Positions 27,747 to 37,947 of a stretch of DNA of 61,829 nucleotides are shown here, in pieces; the first letter of the stretch is position 1, and the number at the start of each line of letters is the position of its first letter. The notes beneath the pieces were generated by a model. The model saw nothing but the letters and a program-made list of their open reading frames with translations. It did not search any database and was not told the origin of the DNA. A program made the translations under genes and the position numbers. Source of the DNA: Wenyingzhuangia sp039768865. Lineage in GTDB: Bacteria > Bacteroidota > Bacteroidia > Flavobacteriales > Flavobacteriaceae. The DNA is taken from assembly GCF_039768865.1 (NCBI RefSeq), contig NZ_JBDMZQ010000060.1; one strand, 5' to 3'.

Positions 27747-29729
27747 TTAATTGTTCCAAATCACAGGGATAAATACGGTCATTTCAGCTTGCCCACGATT
27801 GCTCCATGTATAGTACGGAACTAATTGTGTTTTATGAGCTTCAAAAGAAGGCTTTTCAACGGTTTGATACATTTCATTGTTGGTTTTATCTTTTCGTAAT
27901 TGTAATTCTGTATTAATTACCGTTACACCACCTAAGAAATTTGCTTTGTATTCTGGTTCAAGTTTAGTGTTTAGGTTTATAAATACATCTAGAATAGATA
28001 TATTTTTTGGCAAATCTGGGGTTTCAATACAATAGACTATTGGACCTCTTTTTACAGCCACTTGATTTCTTACTTCTTCAATCCTGTTATGTCCTTCAAT
28101 TAAAGTGATTTTCATAGGCATATCTAACACAATGGTGTCTCCAGTCTTCCATTTACGAGTAATTTCAGCAAAAGTTCCTGGTATCAATTCAACACCTACA
28201 TTCTTTCCGTTAATGCTTAGCGTACTACCTACAGCCCATTTCGGGATTCTTACCTTTATTTCAAATGCAGAATCTTTACATTCATCGACAGTAATTTTTA
28301 CAATTCCTTTCCAAGGATATTCTGTGTCTTGAGATAGTTTTAATTTTGAACCATCTAACATTGTTGTGTCTAACTTGTTTCCACCAAACAACACTACTGC
28401 TATACCATTTTCAGATAAGTTATACGCCCAACCCGAACTTTTACAAATGGTTCTCACTAAATTAGGTGGACAACAAAAACACTCTAAATAGGGTTGGCGA
28501 ACTGGACTTTCAGTTACATCTGCATGTGCATCATAATCTCTAGAATTATTGACCATACGTAATGGATTGGAATAAAAATACTCTTTTCCTTCTAGACTAA
28601 TTCCTGACAAGCCACTGTTATACAATACTAATTCAATAATATCTGCGTATCTAGACTCGTCTTTTATGGTCATCATTCTGCTGCTAAACATCGCATTACA
28701 AAGATTAGCACAAGTTTCATTGTATGCTGTCATATTTGGCATCATATAAGCGTCTATAAAACCTTCTTCAATCATATCTAGATTAGTAGAGGCTCCATAA
28801 TGAGCTTGACCCACAGCTCCCGTTACATACATTTTTTTTTGGGTAACATTTTCCCATAAACGCTCCAAAGCTTCAATGAGGGCTTTCTCTCCAGTTTCAG
28901 CATATACGTCTGCAGCACCAGCATAATAATAAAGTGCCAATACCGCATGTCCAACGGCTTCTTTAGAATCACGTAATGGAGTGCGTTCTTGCACCATATC
29001 GCCTATAGGATAACCTATAGTAGTAGAATCGTGTTTAATTTCAAAAGTTCCTCTTCTGTTGATAAACTTTTCAGCTAGTTTTAAGTATTTTACATCTTGT
29101 ACCGTTCTGTACAATTCAACCAAGCCCATAATTTGTGTTTGATTGAATCCAAAGCGCTGATAGTGGGTTGTATCAGGCATAAAATAGGTGTATAATAAAT
29201 CTGCCTGTTTTATTGCGATATCTAAAAAATTTCGTTGACCAGTCAATCGGAAATGTACACTAGCGGCGATAAACAAATGACCATAATTGTACATTTCGTG
29301 GTATTTTCTATTCGAAAAACGTTCTGCTCCTTGAGTAATTTGAATGTGCGTATGGATGTAACCATCATCTTCTTGCGCTTTGCCAATCCACTCAATGTAT
29401 TCATCTAAATCATTTAAAATAACTTCATTCTCAGTCAACGCATAGATATACATTTTGGCTTCCATAAACTTAAAGAAGTCTCCATCATGCCAATAAAACC
29501 CTTTGTGATCTCCTGTTTTTAAGCCAGCAGCGATTTTAAAATTATTAAGGGCATGGCCAATATCTCCGCATAGTAGATCACCCATATACGGAAGCATTTT
29601 TTCTTTGGCTGCATTTACCTTATCTGCCCAAAATCCTTTATCCCATTTACAATCTCCAAAACTGATACTCTTTAATTTTACGTAAGGACTTTCAGAAGTA
29701 TTTGTAATCGCTTTATTGTGCTTACTCAT
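27747..29729 (-). CDS. GH127 (DUF1680-type) glycosidase, probably cytoplasmic
   Basis: The 660-residue protein has an (alpha/alpha)6-barrel pattern: GFYWHDGDFFKFMEA, NRKYHEMYNYGHLF, VTGAVGQAHYG, AYNETCANLCNAMFSSRM and PYLECFCCPPNLVRT. Glu338, Cys340, Cys417 and the nearby CC pair reproduce the zinc site and nucleophilic cysteine known for the beta-L-arabinofuranosidase HypBA1. No signal peptide is present, so it should work in the cytoplasm on imported oligosaccharides. GH127 relatives in carrageenan-degrading Zobellia release 3,6-anhydro-D-galactose, and the neighbouring anhydrogalactose pathway makes that the favoured role here. Arabinofuranosidase activity is the alternative. The stop is four bases from the next gene. 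Confidence 0.8.
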   Translation of the reverse strand: MSKHNKAITNTSESPYVKLKSISFGDCKWDKGFWADKVNAAKEKMLPYMGDLLCGDIGHALNNFKIAAGLKTGDHKGFYWHDGDFFKFMEAKMYIYALTENEVILNDLDEYIEWIGKAQEDDGYIHTHIQITQGAERFSNRKYHEMYNYGHLFIAASVHFRLTGQRNFLDIAIKQADLLYTYFMPDTTHYQRFGFNQTQIMGLVELYRTVQDVKYLKLAEKFINRRGTFEIKHDSTTIGYPIGDMVQERTPLRDSKEAVGHAVLALYYYAGAADVYAETGEKALIEALERLWENVTQKKMYVTGAVGQAHYGASTNLDMIEEGFIDAYMMPNMTAYNETCANLCNAMFSSRMMTIKDESRYADIIELVLYNSGLSGISLEGKEYFYSNPLRMVNNSRDYDAHADVTESPVRQPYLECFCCPPNLVRTICKSSGWAYNLSENGIAVVLFGGNKLDTTMLDGSKLKLSQDTEYPWKGIVKITVDECKDSAFEIKVRIPKWAVGSTLSINGKNVGVELIPGTFAEITRKWKTGDTIVLDMPMKITLIEGHNRIEEVRNQVAVKRGPIVYCIETPDLPKNISILDVFINLNTKLEPEYKANFLGGVTVINTELQLRKDKTNNEMYQTVEKPSFEAHKTQLVPYYTWSNRGQAEMTVFIPVIWNN

Positions 29730-29735
29730 TATGTA

Positions 29736-31235
29736 TTAATAGTTCTTTTTAATTTCAATATCGTCAATAAAGAGTTTTGCAGCTTTCGTTGGTGGTAAAT
29801 CTTCTCTTCTGATTTCTATCTGCAGGCCATCATTATCAGCCGACGGTTTTGTTCTTGAAAAATTAGTTACTACAGTAATCCACTCTCGTCGAGGTTTCTT
29901 TTTTAATCCATCAAACTTTAAATCTATTTTAGGATTCATCAATGAAATATGAATAGCATCTGCTATTCTTCCCTGATCTAGCCATAATTTGACTGATAAT
30001 TTATAATCTCCTACAGGAAGATTTAAAGCTCCTTCTGGTGATTTAATTACAGCCTTATTAATAAGTAAAGATTCGTTTTTTTCATAACCCGAAAACTTTA
30101 AACTCTCAACACCTGAGTTGTATTGCCCTTCGTAAATACTTAAATATTGTTTAGACCCATCATCAATTCTCCAAAATTTTTGGTAATCATTGTTTTCCGA
30201 ATTTTCGGGAACTAAATATAGAGGTCTTGGGGTTTCTTCAAAAAGAATTGGTCCTTCAAAGCCATAAAAAGCCTTGTCTTTAGCCAATAAGTTATCAGAA
30301 GGTTTTTGCCATACACGCATATATTTTATCTCAAAATCTACTGGAAGTTCTTCTTTGTGAGGTACACCTAATCTTTTGAAAATTTCTGAATCCAACCAAA
30401 TTTCCATTGGGTTATTAAAAATAAAATCTGTACCAACATCATCTTGAGTAAAAGTAACAATATGCTTACCATCTATGTAAAAAGACAGGTAATCTTCTCC
30501 CCACTCTGCTCCATATACATGAAAATCATCCGATGTATTAAAATCTAGTTTCTCTGAATGCAAGAATACTGCTGTAGGTCTAACAGAAGGTGGACTCCAA
30601 TCATGAGCTGTTCCAATCCAATAATTTCCTCCTTCTATAAAACCATATTTTTTTGGGTTCCCCATTAATTCAAAAACATCTAACTCTTGCTCAAAACCAA
30701 TACCCCAAAAAGCACCAGAAATTGCGGCAAATCCAACTTTAGCTTCAACCTCCATATAACCATATAAAAAACGCTTTTTTGTAATAACACCTCCTGTTGT
30801 AACAGGAATTGGTTTTCCTTCTAATTTACCATAAGCATCATTATTTTTACCATCTGCATAACGTTCATTAGCAAATTCATAATCTGGTTCCCATTGGGAG
30901 GTAATGATCAGTTTCCCGTCTCTGACGTTTACATTATGCGGAACAAATTGCGATGGTGGTCTTCCTTTCCAGATGTAATAGTCTCCGTTTTGACCTTCCA
31001 CAAACCATTTTGTGGAATCAATAGTGGTGCCTTCAAATTCATCACTTATTGCTTCGTTTAAAACCCAGCCTTCTTTATTTTCTGGGTCAGAAAGTGGTAA
31101 TATGCTTGGTTGTTCATTTGCGACTTCAATAATGTTTTTTTGAGTTTTGGTATTAGAACTATTTTTACAGCTTGTATTTAATAGCATTAAAATACTTAAA
31201 CTTAAGAGTAAAATATTTTTATTTTGGTCTATCAT
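29736..31235 (-). CDS. GH16 endo-galactanase with C-terminal carbohydrate-binding-like domain, lipoprotein
   Basis: This 499-residue protein has a lipobox (NTSC23), a GH16 domain up to about residue 315 with catalytic motif QELDVFELMG (Glu184, Asp186, Glu189), and a further 180-residue C-terminal domain (FYGFEGPILFEE to IDDIEIKKNY) with the beta-sandwich look of CBM4/9-type modules. The GRPPSQFVPHNVNVRDGK region aligns with the other two GH16 proteins but the sequence is clearly more distant, so a different cleavage preference is likely. It lies six bases upstream of GH127 in transcription order and 37 bases after a sulfatase. It probably starts polymer attack at the cell surface. Confidence 0.85.
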   Translation of the reverse strand: MIDQNKNILLLSLSILMLLNTSCKNSSNTKTQKNIIEVANEQPSILPLSDPENKEGWVLNEAISDEFEGTTIDSTKWFVEGQNGDYYIWKGRPPSQFVPHNVNVRDGKLIITSQWEPDYEFANERYADGKNNDAYGKLEGKPIPVTTGGVITKKRFLYGYMEVEAKVGFAAISGAFWGIGFEQELDVFELMGNPKKYGFIEGGNYWIGTAHDWSPPSVRPTAVFLHSEKLDFNTSDDFHVYGAEWGEDYLSFYIDGKHIVTFTQDDVGTDFIFNNPMEIWLDSEIFKRLGVPHKEELPVDFEIKYMRVWQKPSDNLLAKDKAFYGFEGPILFEETPRPLYLVPENSENNDYQKFWRIDDGSKQYLSIYEGQYNSGVESLKFSGYEKNESLLINKAVIKSPEGALNLPVGDYKLSVKLWLDQGRIADAIHISLMNPKIDLKFDGLKKKPRREWITVVTNFSRTKPSADNDGLQIEIRREDLPPTKAAKLFIDDIEIKKNY

Positions 31236-31272
31236 AATGTTAGTTCTTAGATAACTTTTATGTCAATGGAAG

Positions 31273-32694
31273 CTAGTTTATTTGGTATTTCTCCATTTCT
31301 TTCTTCACTAATTCTGGCGTTCTGTATTGATCCATTCTATCTCTATCATACTTTTCAAATTTTTGTTGTAACATCCAAAGAGGGCGTTCTTGTGTCAACT
31401 CCCATTCAAAAAGCTTTTTAAACATCTTTTTTACACGCTCTGGATATTGCATTGCCAAATTATTCTGTTCGATTATATCTTTCGATAAATCATACAATTC
31501 TGCGGGTCTGTCCGCATAACGAATTAATTTCCAATCATTATGTCTGTAAACTGCTCGTGCTTCTTTTTTCCAAAACAAGTCTTCATGTGGTCTGACTTCC
31601 TTTAATCCAGTAATAAAAGGAATTAGATTTACACCGTCAATATCTTCAAGGTCTTCTTCATTTCCTCCACCTGCGGCATAGAATGTTGGCAGTAAATCAA
31701 ATGTGCTTACTGGGTAATTATATTTAGTACCTGCCTTAAATTTTTTAGGCCATTTAATTAAATAAGGTACTCTTAAGCCACCTTCTAGGTGATTAGATTT
31801 TGTCCCACTTAATGGTAAATTCAATGAAGCATTTTTATCTGTTGGACCACCATTGTCATTAGAGAAAACAACAATGGTATTTTCATCCAATCCTAGTTCT
31901 TTTAGTTTGTCTAAAACTTTACCACAGGCTCTATCTAGCGCCAAGGTCATAGCAGCTACTTCTTTACGTTTGCCTTTTAAATTAGGAAACTGTTTTAGGT
32001 CTTCTTCTATGGCTTCCATTGGTGTGTGTACAGCATTAAATGCTAAGTAGATGAAAAATGGATTATCTTTATTTTTCTCCATAAATTTAATAACCTTATC
32101 TGCCAGAGCATCTGTTACGTATTTTTTTGGCTCTTCAAAAATCCCAAAATTCCGCTCCATCTTGTTATCGTGGTGAACATTTTTAGAATTTTTTATTGGG
32201 AAATAACTTCTAGCTCCTCCTCTAAAACCATAAAATTCATCAAAACCTCTTTTCAAAGGATGGAAACGATCTGCATTTCCTAAATGCCATTTACCGTAAA
32301 CTGCATTTTTATAGCCAAGCTTTTTTAAGTGATCTGCTATGGTTTTCTGATCTAAAGGCAATCCCATATCATCACCTAAAAACTTTGAGTTCGGACTCAT
32401 ATATCCAGGTACATTGATTTCTTGATAACCAAATCGTTGTTGGTACTTTCCAGTTATGAGGCCTGCTCTTGAGGGGCCACATGTGGCATCCGTTACATAC
32501 CCTTGGGTAAATTGAACACCATCCTTGGCTAATTGATCAAGGTTAGGTGTTTTCATAACTTTACTACCGTGAAATCCAAAATCAGCATAGCCCGCATCAT
32601 CCGCAAATAAAAAGATGATGTTTGGTTTTTCTTGAGAGACACAATTAATATGTGAAAAAAGTAAGATCGAAATCAAAAATATTATTTTTTTCAT
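31273..32694 (-). CDS. Sulfatase, family S1 (formylglycine type), secreted
   Basis: A 473-residue sulfatase with a signal peptide (MKKIIFLISILLFSHINCVSQ). KPNIIFLFADDAGYADFG binds calcium, TDATCGPSRAGLITG gives the formylglycine motif (Cys72), and GKWHLGNADRFHPLKRGFDEFYGFRGG is typical of arylsulfatase A-like S1 enzymes. It is most like the sulfatase at 4216-5685 and lacks that protein's lipobox in the usual place, although Cys18 follows the hydrophobic stretch. It is the first gene after the SusD terminator, so its transcription may rely on read-through or on a promoter in the 150-base gap. The sulfate position is unknown. Confidence 0.88.
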   Translation of the reverse strand: MKKIIFLISILLFSHINCVSQEKPNIIFLFADDAGYADFGFHGSKVMKTPNLDQLAKDGVQFTQGYVTDATCGPSRAGLITGKYQQRFGYQEINVPGYMSPNSKFLGDDMGLPLDQKTIADHLKKLGYKNAVYGKWHLGNADRFHPLKRGFDEFYGFRGGARSYFPIKNSKNVHHDNKMERNFGIFEEPKKYVTDALADKVIKFMEKNKDNPFFIYLAFNAVHTPMEAIEEDLKQFPNLKGKRKEVAAMTLALDRACGKVLDKLKELGLDENTIVVFSNDNGGPTDKNASLNLPLSGTKSNHLEGGLRVPYLIKWPKKFKAGTKYNYPVSTFDLLPTFYAAGGGNEEDLEDIDGVNLIPFITGLKEVRPHEDLFWKKEARAVYRHNDWKLIRYADRPAELYDLSKDIIEQNNLAMQYPERVKKMFKKLFEWELTQERPLWMLQQKFEKYDRDRMDQYRTPELVKKEMEKYQIN

Positions 32695-32773
32695 GGCATT
32701 GCTGATTTAATATTAGAAAACATTCTTTTAAACCTATTACAAAAAAGGTAACAGACAAAATTTAAATTTTATT

Positions 32774-32808
32774 AAAAAAATCCGGGTAAAAAAGTACCCG
32801 GATTTTTT
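32774..32808 (-). terminator. Strong intrinsic terminator after SusD
   Basis: The stem TCCGGGTA (32781-32788) pairs perfectly with TACCCGGA (32795-32802), with a 6-base loop and an A-run and T-run on opposite flanks. It therefore works in both directions and has a T-tract in the minus-strand transcript. It lies 36 bases after the SusD stop. It should limit expression of the enzymes downstream relative to SusCD. Confidence 0.88.
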
Positions 32809-32843
32809 GACTAAATTAACTAAACAAACTGTATGAAAACTTC

Positions 32844-34568
32844 TTAATATCCAGTATTTTGTTGCAAAGAAGGGGCTTTAAGTACTTCGGTATTAGGAAT
32901 AGGTAAATAATACTGTTTGTCATACCATGGTCTTGTCACTACGGTATATTCTTCAGGTGCTAATAAATTCCCAGAGGAATCCTTTTTCCATTTCAAGCCT
33001 CTAATGTCAAATCCAAGATTAGCAGTATTCATCCATCTTCTTTCATCCCAGAAGTTGTGTCCCTCAAAGGCTAACTCGATTCTTCTTTCTCTTTTTATCG
33101 CCTCTAATAAATCACTTCCTGAGGCTGTAATTTGAGGCTGAAGTGCTCTAGAAGAAACCTTATTGAGGTATGTTTTAGCTACATCCTCATTACCCAAATG
33201 ATATTGAGCTTCGGCATAGTTTAAAAACATTTCCGCTAAACGATACAAGATGTAGGGTCTTCCAGGCGTAGTTTCGGTTAAGGAACCTAAGCTTTCATTA
33301 TGAAACTTTCTAATATTATATCCTGTCTTAGAAGAGTGTAATGAATTCCCAGGGCTACCAACGCTTCCACCCTCAGGAGAATCTAACCCATGAAAAGAGG
33401 GATTATCTGGTGATAAAGCATAATCAATTGCTCGTCCTCTAAACATAGCGCCTTGGAAATTCATAACCGCATAATATCGCATTTCTCTATTGCTGTTAGG
33501 GTCTGTGGAATCGTACGTTGCACCATCAGTAGTTGAACCATCAGCCATATTAAATTCCAAAGCAAAATTATGTGAAGGAGAAGAAATTGCCCATCCCCCG
33601 TAACCTGGTGGTGACTGTGTTTGATCGATAAGTGAATTAACATCAAGTCCAAAATCATATAAGTCGCCTCCATAAGGTCTAGCAAAAATTATATCTTCAT
33701 TAGCGGATAAAAATAAATTTCTATAGGCTTGCGCATCTGGCGTAGCAATTAATTCTTTGTTATAAAAATCAATTACCGCTTTGGCTGCATTGGCAGCATC
33801 TTGCCATTTACTACTAACGTTATAATCATATAAAGGACCATTGGGTGCAGTATCAGAGTTATGCAATTTACTAGCAGCATAAAGTAATGTCCGACTTTTA
33901 ACTGCTAAAGCTGCTGCACGAGTAGCTCTTCCAAATTCATTTGCAGGTCTACTATCTGGAAGTAACGTTGCTGCTTCATCTAATTCACGTACAATAAATT
34001 CAACACATTCTTGATATGTGTTTCGAGTAACATCAAATTCTGAATCAAGACCAAATGCTGTTGAGAAAATAGGCACACCACCATACATTTTGATTAATTT
34101 GGTGTATATATTTGCACGCAAGAACTTCATCTCTCCTTTAAGTTCATTGACTCTAGATGGATCTTCAGCCATCGCTGGACTATCATCTACAGCATCTAAA
34201 AATTGATTGATTTCATTCACAAAACGGAAGTTATCTCTCCACTTATTTCTAAAGTCGCCCTCATTTTGTGCAGTCCACCCATTACCTCTTAGACGAAGCC
34301 TATCCAGGTCTCTAAAATTAAATTTAGCCTCAAATGAACCAGCCTCAATATTATATCTTCTGGACCACCAGATCGTTTTATTTAAAGCCCAACCCTCAGT
34401 ACTATTATAGGCTGAAAAAACAACGCGTTCTAACAAGTCGGGATCACTAAATACACTGTCTTCTGCATATGCGCTTAAGTTTTCTGTTTCTAAAACATCT
34501 TCTTGACAACTTGTAATTGTCAACAATGTAGCCATTGCAATCAAAAATATTTTTCTTGTCTTTATCAT
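32844..34568 (-). CDS. susD: SusD/RagB-family glycan-binding outer membrane lipoprotein
   Basis: The 574-residue protein starts with a lipoprotein signal (TITSC21) and shows the SusD layout: a TPR-rich N-terminal part (LKGEMKFLRANIYTKLIKMYGGVPIF), a central region with ALAVKSRTLLYAAS, and a C-terminal part containing YILYRLAEMFLNYAEA, ERRIELAFEGHNFWDERRW and YLPIPNTEVLKAPSLQQN. SusD proteins cap the SusC channel and hand over oligosaccharides. The gene lies 22 bases after susC and is followed by a strong terminator. Neighbouring enzymes indicate a sulfated galactan as ligand. The assignment to SusD is secure; ligand is inferred. Confidence 0.93.
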   Translation of the reverse strand: MIKTRKIFLIAMATLLTITSCQEDVLETENLSAYAEDSVFSDPDLLERVVFSAYNSTEGWALNKTIWWSRRYNIEAGSFEAKFNFRDLDRLRLRGNGWTAQNEGDFRNKWRDNFRFVNEINQFLDAVDDSPAMAEDPSRVNELKGEMKFLRANIYTKLIKMYGGVPIFSTAFGLDSEFDVTRNTYQECVEFIVRELDEAATLLPDSRPANEFGRATRAAALAVKSRTLLYAASKLHNSDTAPNGPLYDYNVSSKWQDAANAAKAVIDFYNKELIATPDAQAYRNLFLSANEDIIFARPYGGDLYDFGLDVNSLIDQTQSPPGYGGWAISSPSHNFALEFNMADGSTTDGATYDSTDPNSNREMRYYAVMNFQGAMFRGRAIDYALSPDNPSFHGLDSPEGGSVGSPGNSLHSSKTGYNIRKFHNESLGSLTETTPGRPYILYRLAEMFLNYAEAQYHLGNEDVAKTYLNKVSSRALQPQITASGSDLLEAIKRERRIELAFEGHNFWDERRWMNTANLGFDIRGLKWKKDSSGNLLAPEEYTVVTRPWYDKQYYLPIPNTEVLKAPSLQQNTGY

Positions 34569-34590
34569 AATTATTGCATTTACGTTCTAA

Positions 34591-37500
34591 TTAAAAAGTT
34601 ATGTTTAACCCAAACGAATACATCTTTAATGATGGATAGGTTGAGTTTCTAAAGTTATTATAGCTAGCTGCCTCAGGATCTAAGCCCAATTTTTGGACTT
34701 CAGAAAACATTGTAAGAAGGTTGAATCCTCTAGCGAAAATTTTAATATCGGCAATTGAGGTTTTCTCTTTCGATAATGTATAACCAACCTCAACCTCTTT
34801 CAGTCTTAAAAAGGATGCATCATGATACCATAGATCAGCATATCTGGAATTATTTCCATCCTGAGGGCCACTGTAGGTGTCATTTAGACCAAAAGCCCTT
34901 GGGTACCTTGCCGTTCTGTTCTCAGGCGTCCAACGATCATTGAAAACATGTTCTGGTTTGGATCCTATTTGATCAAAGAAAACCAATACTTTTGCTTTTG
35001 CTTGTCCTTGGAAAAGGAAGTTTAAGTTAAAGTCTTTATAATTTACACCCCCAGTAAAACCATATTGAATCTCAGGAATATTTGAGGAATTAATTCTAAT
35101 CCAGTCTTGATTATTTATGTTTCCATCTCCGTTGGTGTCAATATAATGCGGTTCTCCTTCTACGGTATTTGCAATTGTTGCAGCGGCATTATCTACTTCA
35201 CTTTGGTTTTGAAAGATTCCATTGGTAGGTGCAACTACGTATGAACCTATTCTGAACCCTGTAATATCTTGTCTTTCTGGTATGTTCTCGGGTTGTGGTA
35301 AAAATACTACTTCATTTTGTGCCTGAGTTAAATTCATACCCAGGTTGTAGGATACTTCTCCAACTTGATCATTCCATCCAAGTGTAATTTCATACCCTTG
35401 ACTATCTACTCGACCTAAGTTTTCATCGGGTAAGACAACACCTGTGAAATTAGGAATAGAGCTAGAATTTGAGACTAAAATATCATCTCGAATCTGCTTA
35501 TATAAATTCACCTCACCAGAGAGTCGACTATTAAATGCCGAAAAAGAGATCGCAATATTACTCATCGTTGCAGTTTCCCATGTAACATTTGGGTTAGGAG
35601 CAACACCAGTTCTAAATCCGTTGACGACAGCACCTGACTCACCTAAGACATAGTAGTTAGGTCTGGCATTATTTGGATTTGAGTTACCCAGGGTAAATTG
35701 TGAGAGAAACTGGAATGGAGTTATTCTGTCATTTCCTAGCACCGAATAAGACCCTTTTATATTAAGTGCATCTAGCCAAGAAATATTTTCCATGAACTTT
35801 TCGTTTCCGATAGCCCAATTTCCTCCTATGCTATAAAAATTACCAAAACGTTTACCCGGACCAAATCTACTTGAACCATCTCTTCTTAACATCAGATCAA
35901 TAAAATATCGTTTGTCATAGTCATAAGAGAGTGTTCCAAAATAACTTAGAAGTGCTAGCTCTGAGGCCGAACCACTATTAATTGCAGTTTCAGGATCACC
36001 TGCAAAGAGGTAAGGCAACTGGTCTGTAGGTAAATTATTTGCCTGACCATAAAAAGTACTAGATTCTGTTACAATTTGTTCAAATGCGGCGAGAGCACTG
36101 ATCGAATGAACATCTGCAAATGTATTGTTGTATCGCAAAGAAGCATTCAACAACATTTCATCAAAATTGAAAGAAGTATCTCTTAAAATATTTGTTTGAC
36201 CTTGTTGCGAAAATCCTGTGTTTGGTAAATATTCATTTGTAGATTGATCTAGAGAATAATATGTCCATGGATTATAAAAATCTTTTGTTTTAGTATGAAA
36301 TCTTCTAAGCCCTGTGTATGCATTAAGACTTAAACCTTGGGTAATTTTATCTAAATTAACATCAATGGCAAATCTAGATCTCAAATCTGTAAATTCATCA
36401 TCATTAAAACCAGCCTCTCTACTCGACATTATTAATGGATTAGCACCATTTTCTCCTCCTCGCGCAGGCAGACCATTTGGAAAAACATCGAGATCTGTTG
36501 GAAAGTTAGTGTAAATATGCTTGTAAATAAATGCTAATGGAACACCAGGGGCTCTACTTTCCGCGAATCTACCCGAAAGATCTACACTTAATTTAACCTC
36601 ATCTGTAACATTGAAATCAACATTGGAACGAATCTGATTTTGTTTGAAATTATTATCACCAGACTCAAAAAGCCCCTCTCTTTGTAAGTTATCTAAACTA
36701 ACAAAATAACTTGATTTTTCAGTTCCACCAGAAACCGAAACAGAACTTCTAACTTCAGGTGCTGAATCAGCAAATGTTGCATCAAACCAATTTGTATTTG
36801 GAAAATTTACAGGGTCTGACCCAGATGCATAATTAGATATGTCTTGTTGAGTGTAAGGCAAATTATTACCTAATCTTGTCGCTATCTCATTCTCATAAGT
36901 AGCAAATTGTGAGGAAGTCATTAACTTTGGTCTAGAGGAGAATGAAGACAGTGCATATGAAGTTGAAATATTCACTCTTGGTTTACCTGACTTTCCTCTT
37001 TTAGTTGTCACTAAAATAACACCGTTTGCTGCTCTATTTCCATATACAGCGGCAGCTCCGTCTTTCAAAACACTTAAATTATCAATGTCTTGCGGTGACA
37101 ATTGATTGAAGGTACCTACACCTGCAGGAATACCATCAATTAAAATTAAAGGTGCATTATTATTTAGGGTAGCTTGACCTCTAATCAATAAGGTAACACT
37201 ATCAGAACCTGGCAATCCACCTCTATCAGATGCAATTAAGCCTGTAACTCTACCTGCTAAAGATTTTGCTAATTCTCTGTTTGAAGTATTTTCAATGTCT
37301 TCTGCTTTAAGCGTACTAATTGACCCAGTGATTTCTCCTCTTTTCTTAGTTGTATAACCTACAACAACAACTTCATCAAGACGAGTACTGAGTTCTAATA
37401 TAACATCTACAGTGGATGAGTTGCCAACTTCTATCTCTTGTGACTGATGCCCAAGGAAAGAAAAAACTAAAGTTGCATCTTCTGAATCAACAGATATGCT

Positions 37501-37782
37501 GTAGTTTCCGTCAAAATCTGTTGTAGTTCCATTGGAAGTACCTTTCACAATTACTGTTGCACCAGGCAGTGGTCCATCAGAATTTGAAACATTCCCTTTG
37601 ATTTCTGTCAATTGATCTTGAACATTCGATGCTCCATCATTTACGTTTATTTCATTTGCGTAAGAAGGTGTGCCTCCTAAAATAAAAAAACATAACATGG
37701 AGAGAATTGCAATTTTATTTACCCAAAAGTCTTTACTCTTCGATAAAATTCCATTTCCATTTTTTTGTTTAAATCTATCCAT
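34591..37782 (-). CDS. susC: SusC-type TonB-dependent receptor
   Basis: This 1063-residue outer membrane protein carries an N-terminal signal region, a carboxypeptidase-regulatory-like domain (GPLPGATVIVKGTSNGTTTD, about residues 70-140), a plug with LIRGQATLNNNAPLILIDGIPAG and VLKDGAAAVYGNRAANGVILVTTK, and a long beta-barrel ending in YSFGLNITF. It imports glycan oligosaccharides across the outer membrane with TonB energy, in complex with the SusD protein encoded next. The gene begins 166 bases after the AraC regulator gene and opens the transport block. The barrel end FGLNITF and length are normal for SusC. Substrate is inferred from the locus. Confidence 0.93.
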   Translation of the reverse strand: MDRFKQKNGNGILSKSKDFWVNKIAILSMLCFFILGGTPSYANEINVNDGASNVQDQLTEIKGNVSNSDGPLPGATVIVKGTSNGTTTDFDGNYSISVDSEDATLVFSFLGHQSQEIEVGNSSTVDVILELSTRLDEVVVVGYTTKKRGEITGSISTLKAEDIENTSNRELAKSLAGRVTGLIASDRGGLPGSDSVTLLIRGQATLNNNAPLILIDGIPAGVGTFNQLSPQDIDNLSVLKDGAAAVYGNRAANGVILVTTKRGKSGKPRVNISTSYALSSFSSRPKLMTSSQFATYENEIATRLGNNLPYTQQDISNYASGSDPVNFPNTNWFDATFADSAPEVRSSVSVSGGTEKSSYFVSLDNLQREGLFESGDNNFKQNQIRSNVDFNVTDEVKLSVDLSGRFAESRAPGVPLAFIYKHIYTNFPTDLDVFPNGLPARGGENGANPLIMSSREAGFNDDEFTDLRSRFAIDVNLDKITQGLSLNAYTGLRRFHTKTKDFYNPWTYYSLDQSTNEYLPNTGFSQQGQTNILRDTSFNFDEMLLNASLRYNNTFADVHSISALAAFEQIVTESSTFYGQANNLPTDQLPYLFAGDPETAINSGSASELALLSYFGTLSYDYDKRYFIDLMLRRDGSSRFGPGKRFGNFYSIGGNWAIGNEKFMENISWLDALNIKGSYSVLGNDRITPFQFLSQFTLGNSNPNNARPNYYVLGESGAVVNGFRTGVAPNPNVTWETATMSNIAISFSAFNSRLSGEVNLYKQIRDDILVSNSSSIPNFTGVVLPDENLGRVDSQGYEITLGWNDQVGEVSYNLGMNLTQAQNEVVFLPQPENIPERQDITGFRIGSYVVAPTNGIFQNQSEVDNAAATIANTVEGEPHYIDTNGDGNINNQDWIRINSSNIPEIQYGFTGGVNYKDFNLNFLFQGQAKAKVLVFFDQIGSKPEHVFNDRWTPENRTARYPRAFGLNDTYSGPQDGNNSRYADLWYHDASFLRLKEVEVGYTLSKEKTSIADIKIFARGFNLLTMFSEVQKLGLDPEAASYNNFRNSTYPSLKMYSFGLNITF

Positions 37783-37947
37783 AAGTTTAAATTTTGATTA
37801 AATTCGGATATGTCACCAAAGTCATATTCAGAGAATTTACATGACTATATCACATTAACAAAACAAATAAAGAAAGAAATATTTATGAGGTAGAATAAAA
37901 ATTTACCAAAGGATTAGTTAATATTACCCCAACCAAGTTTTACCTTC

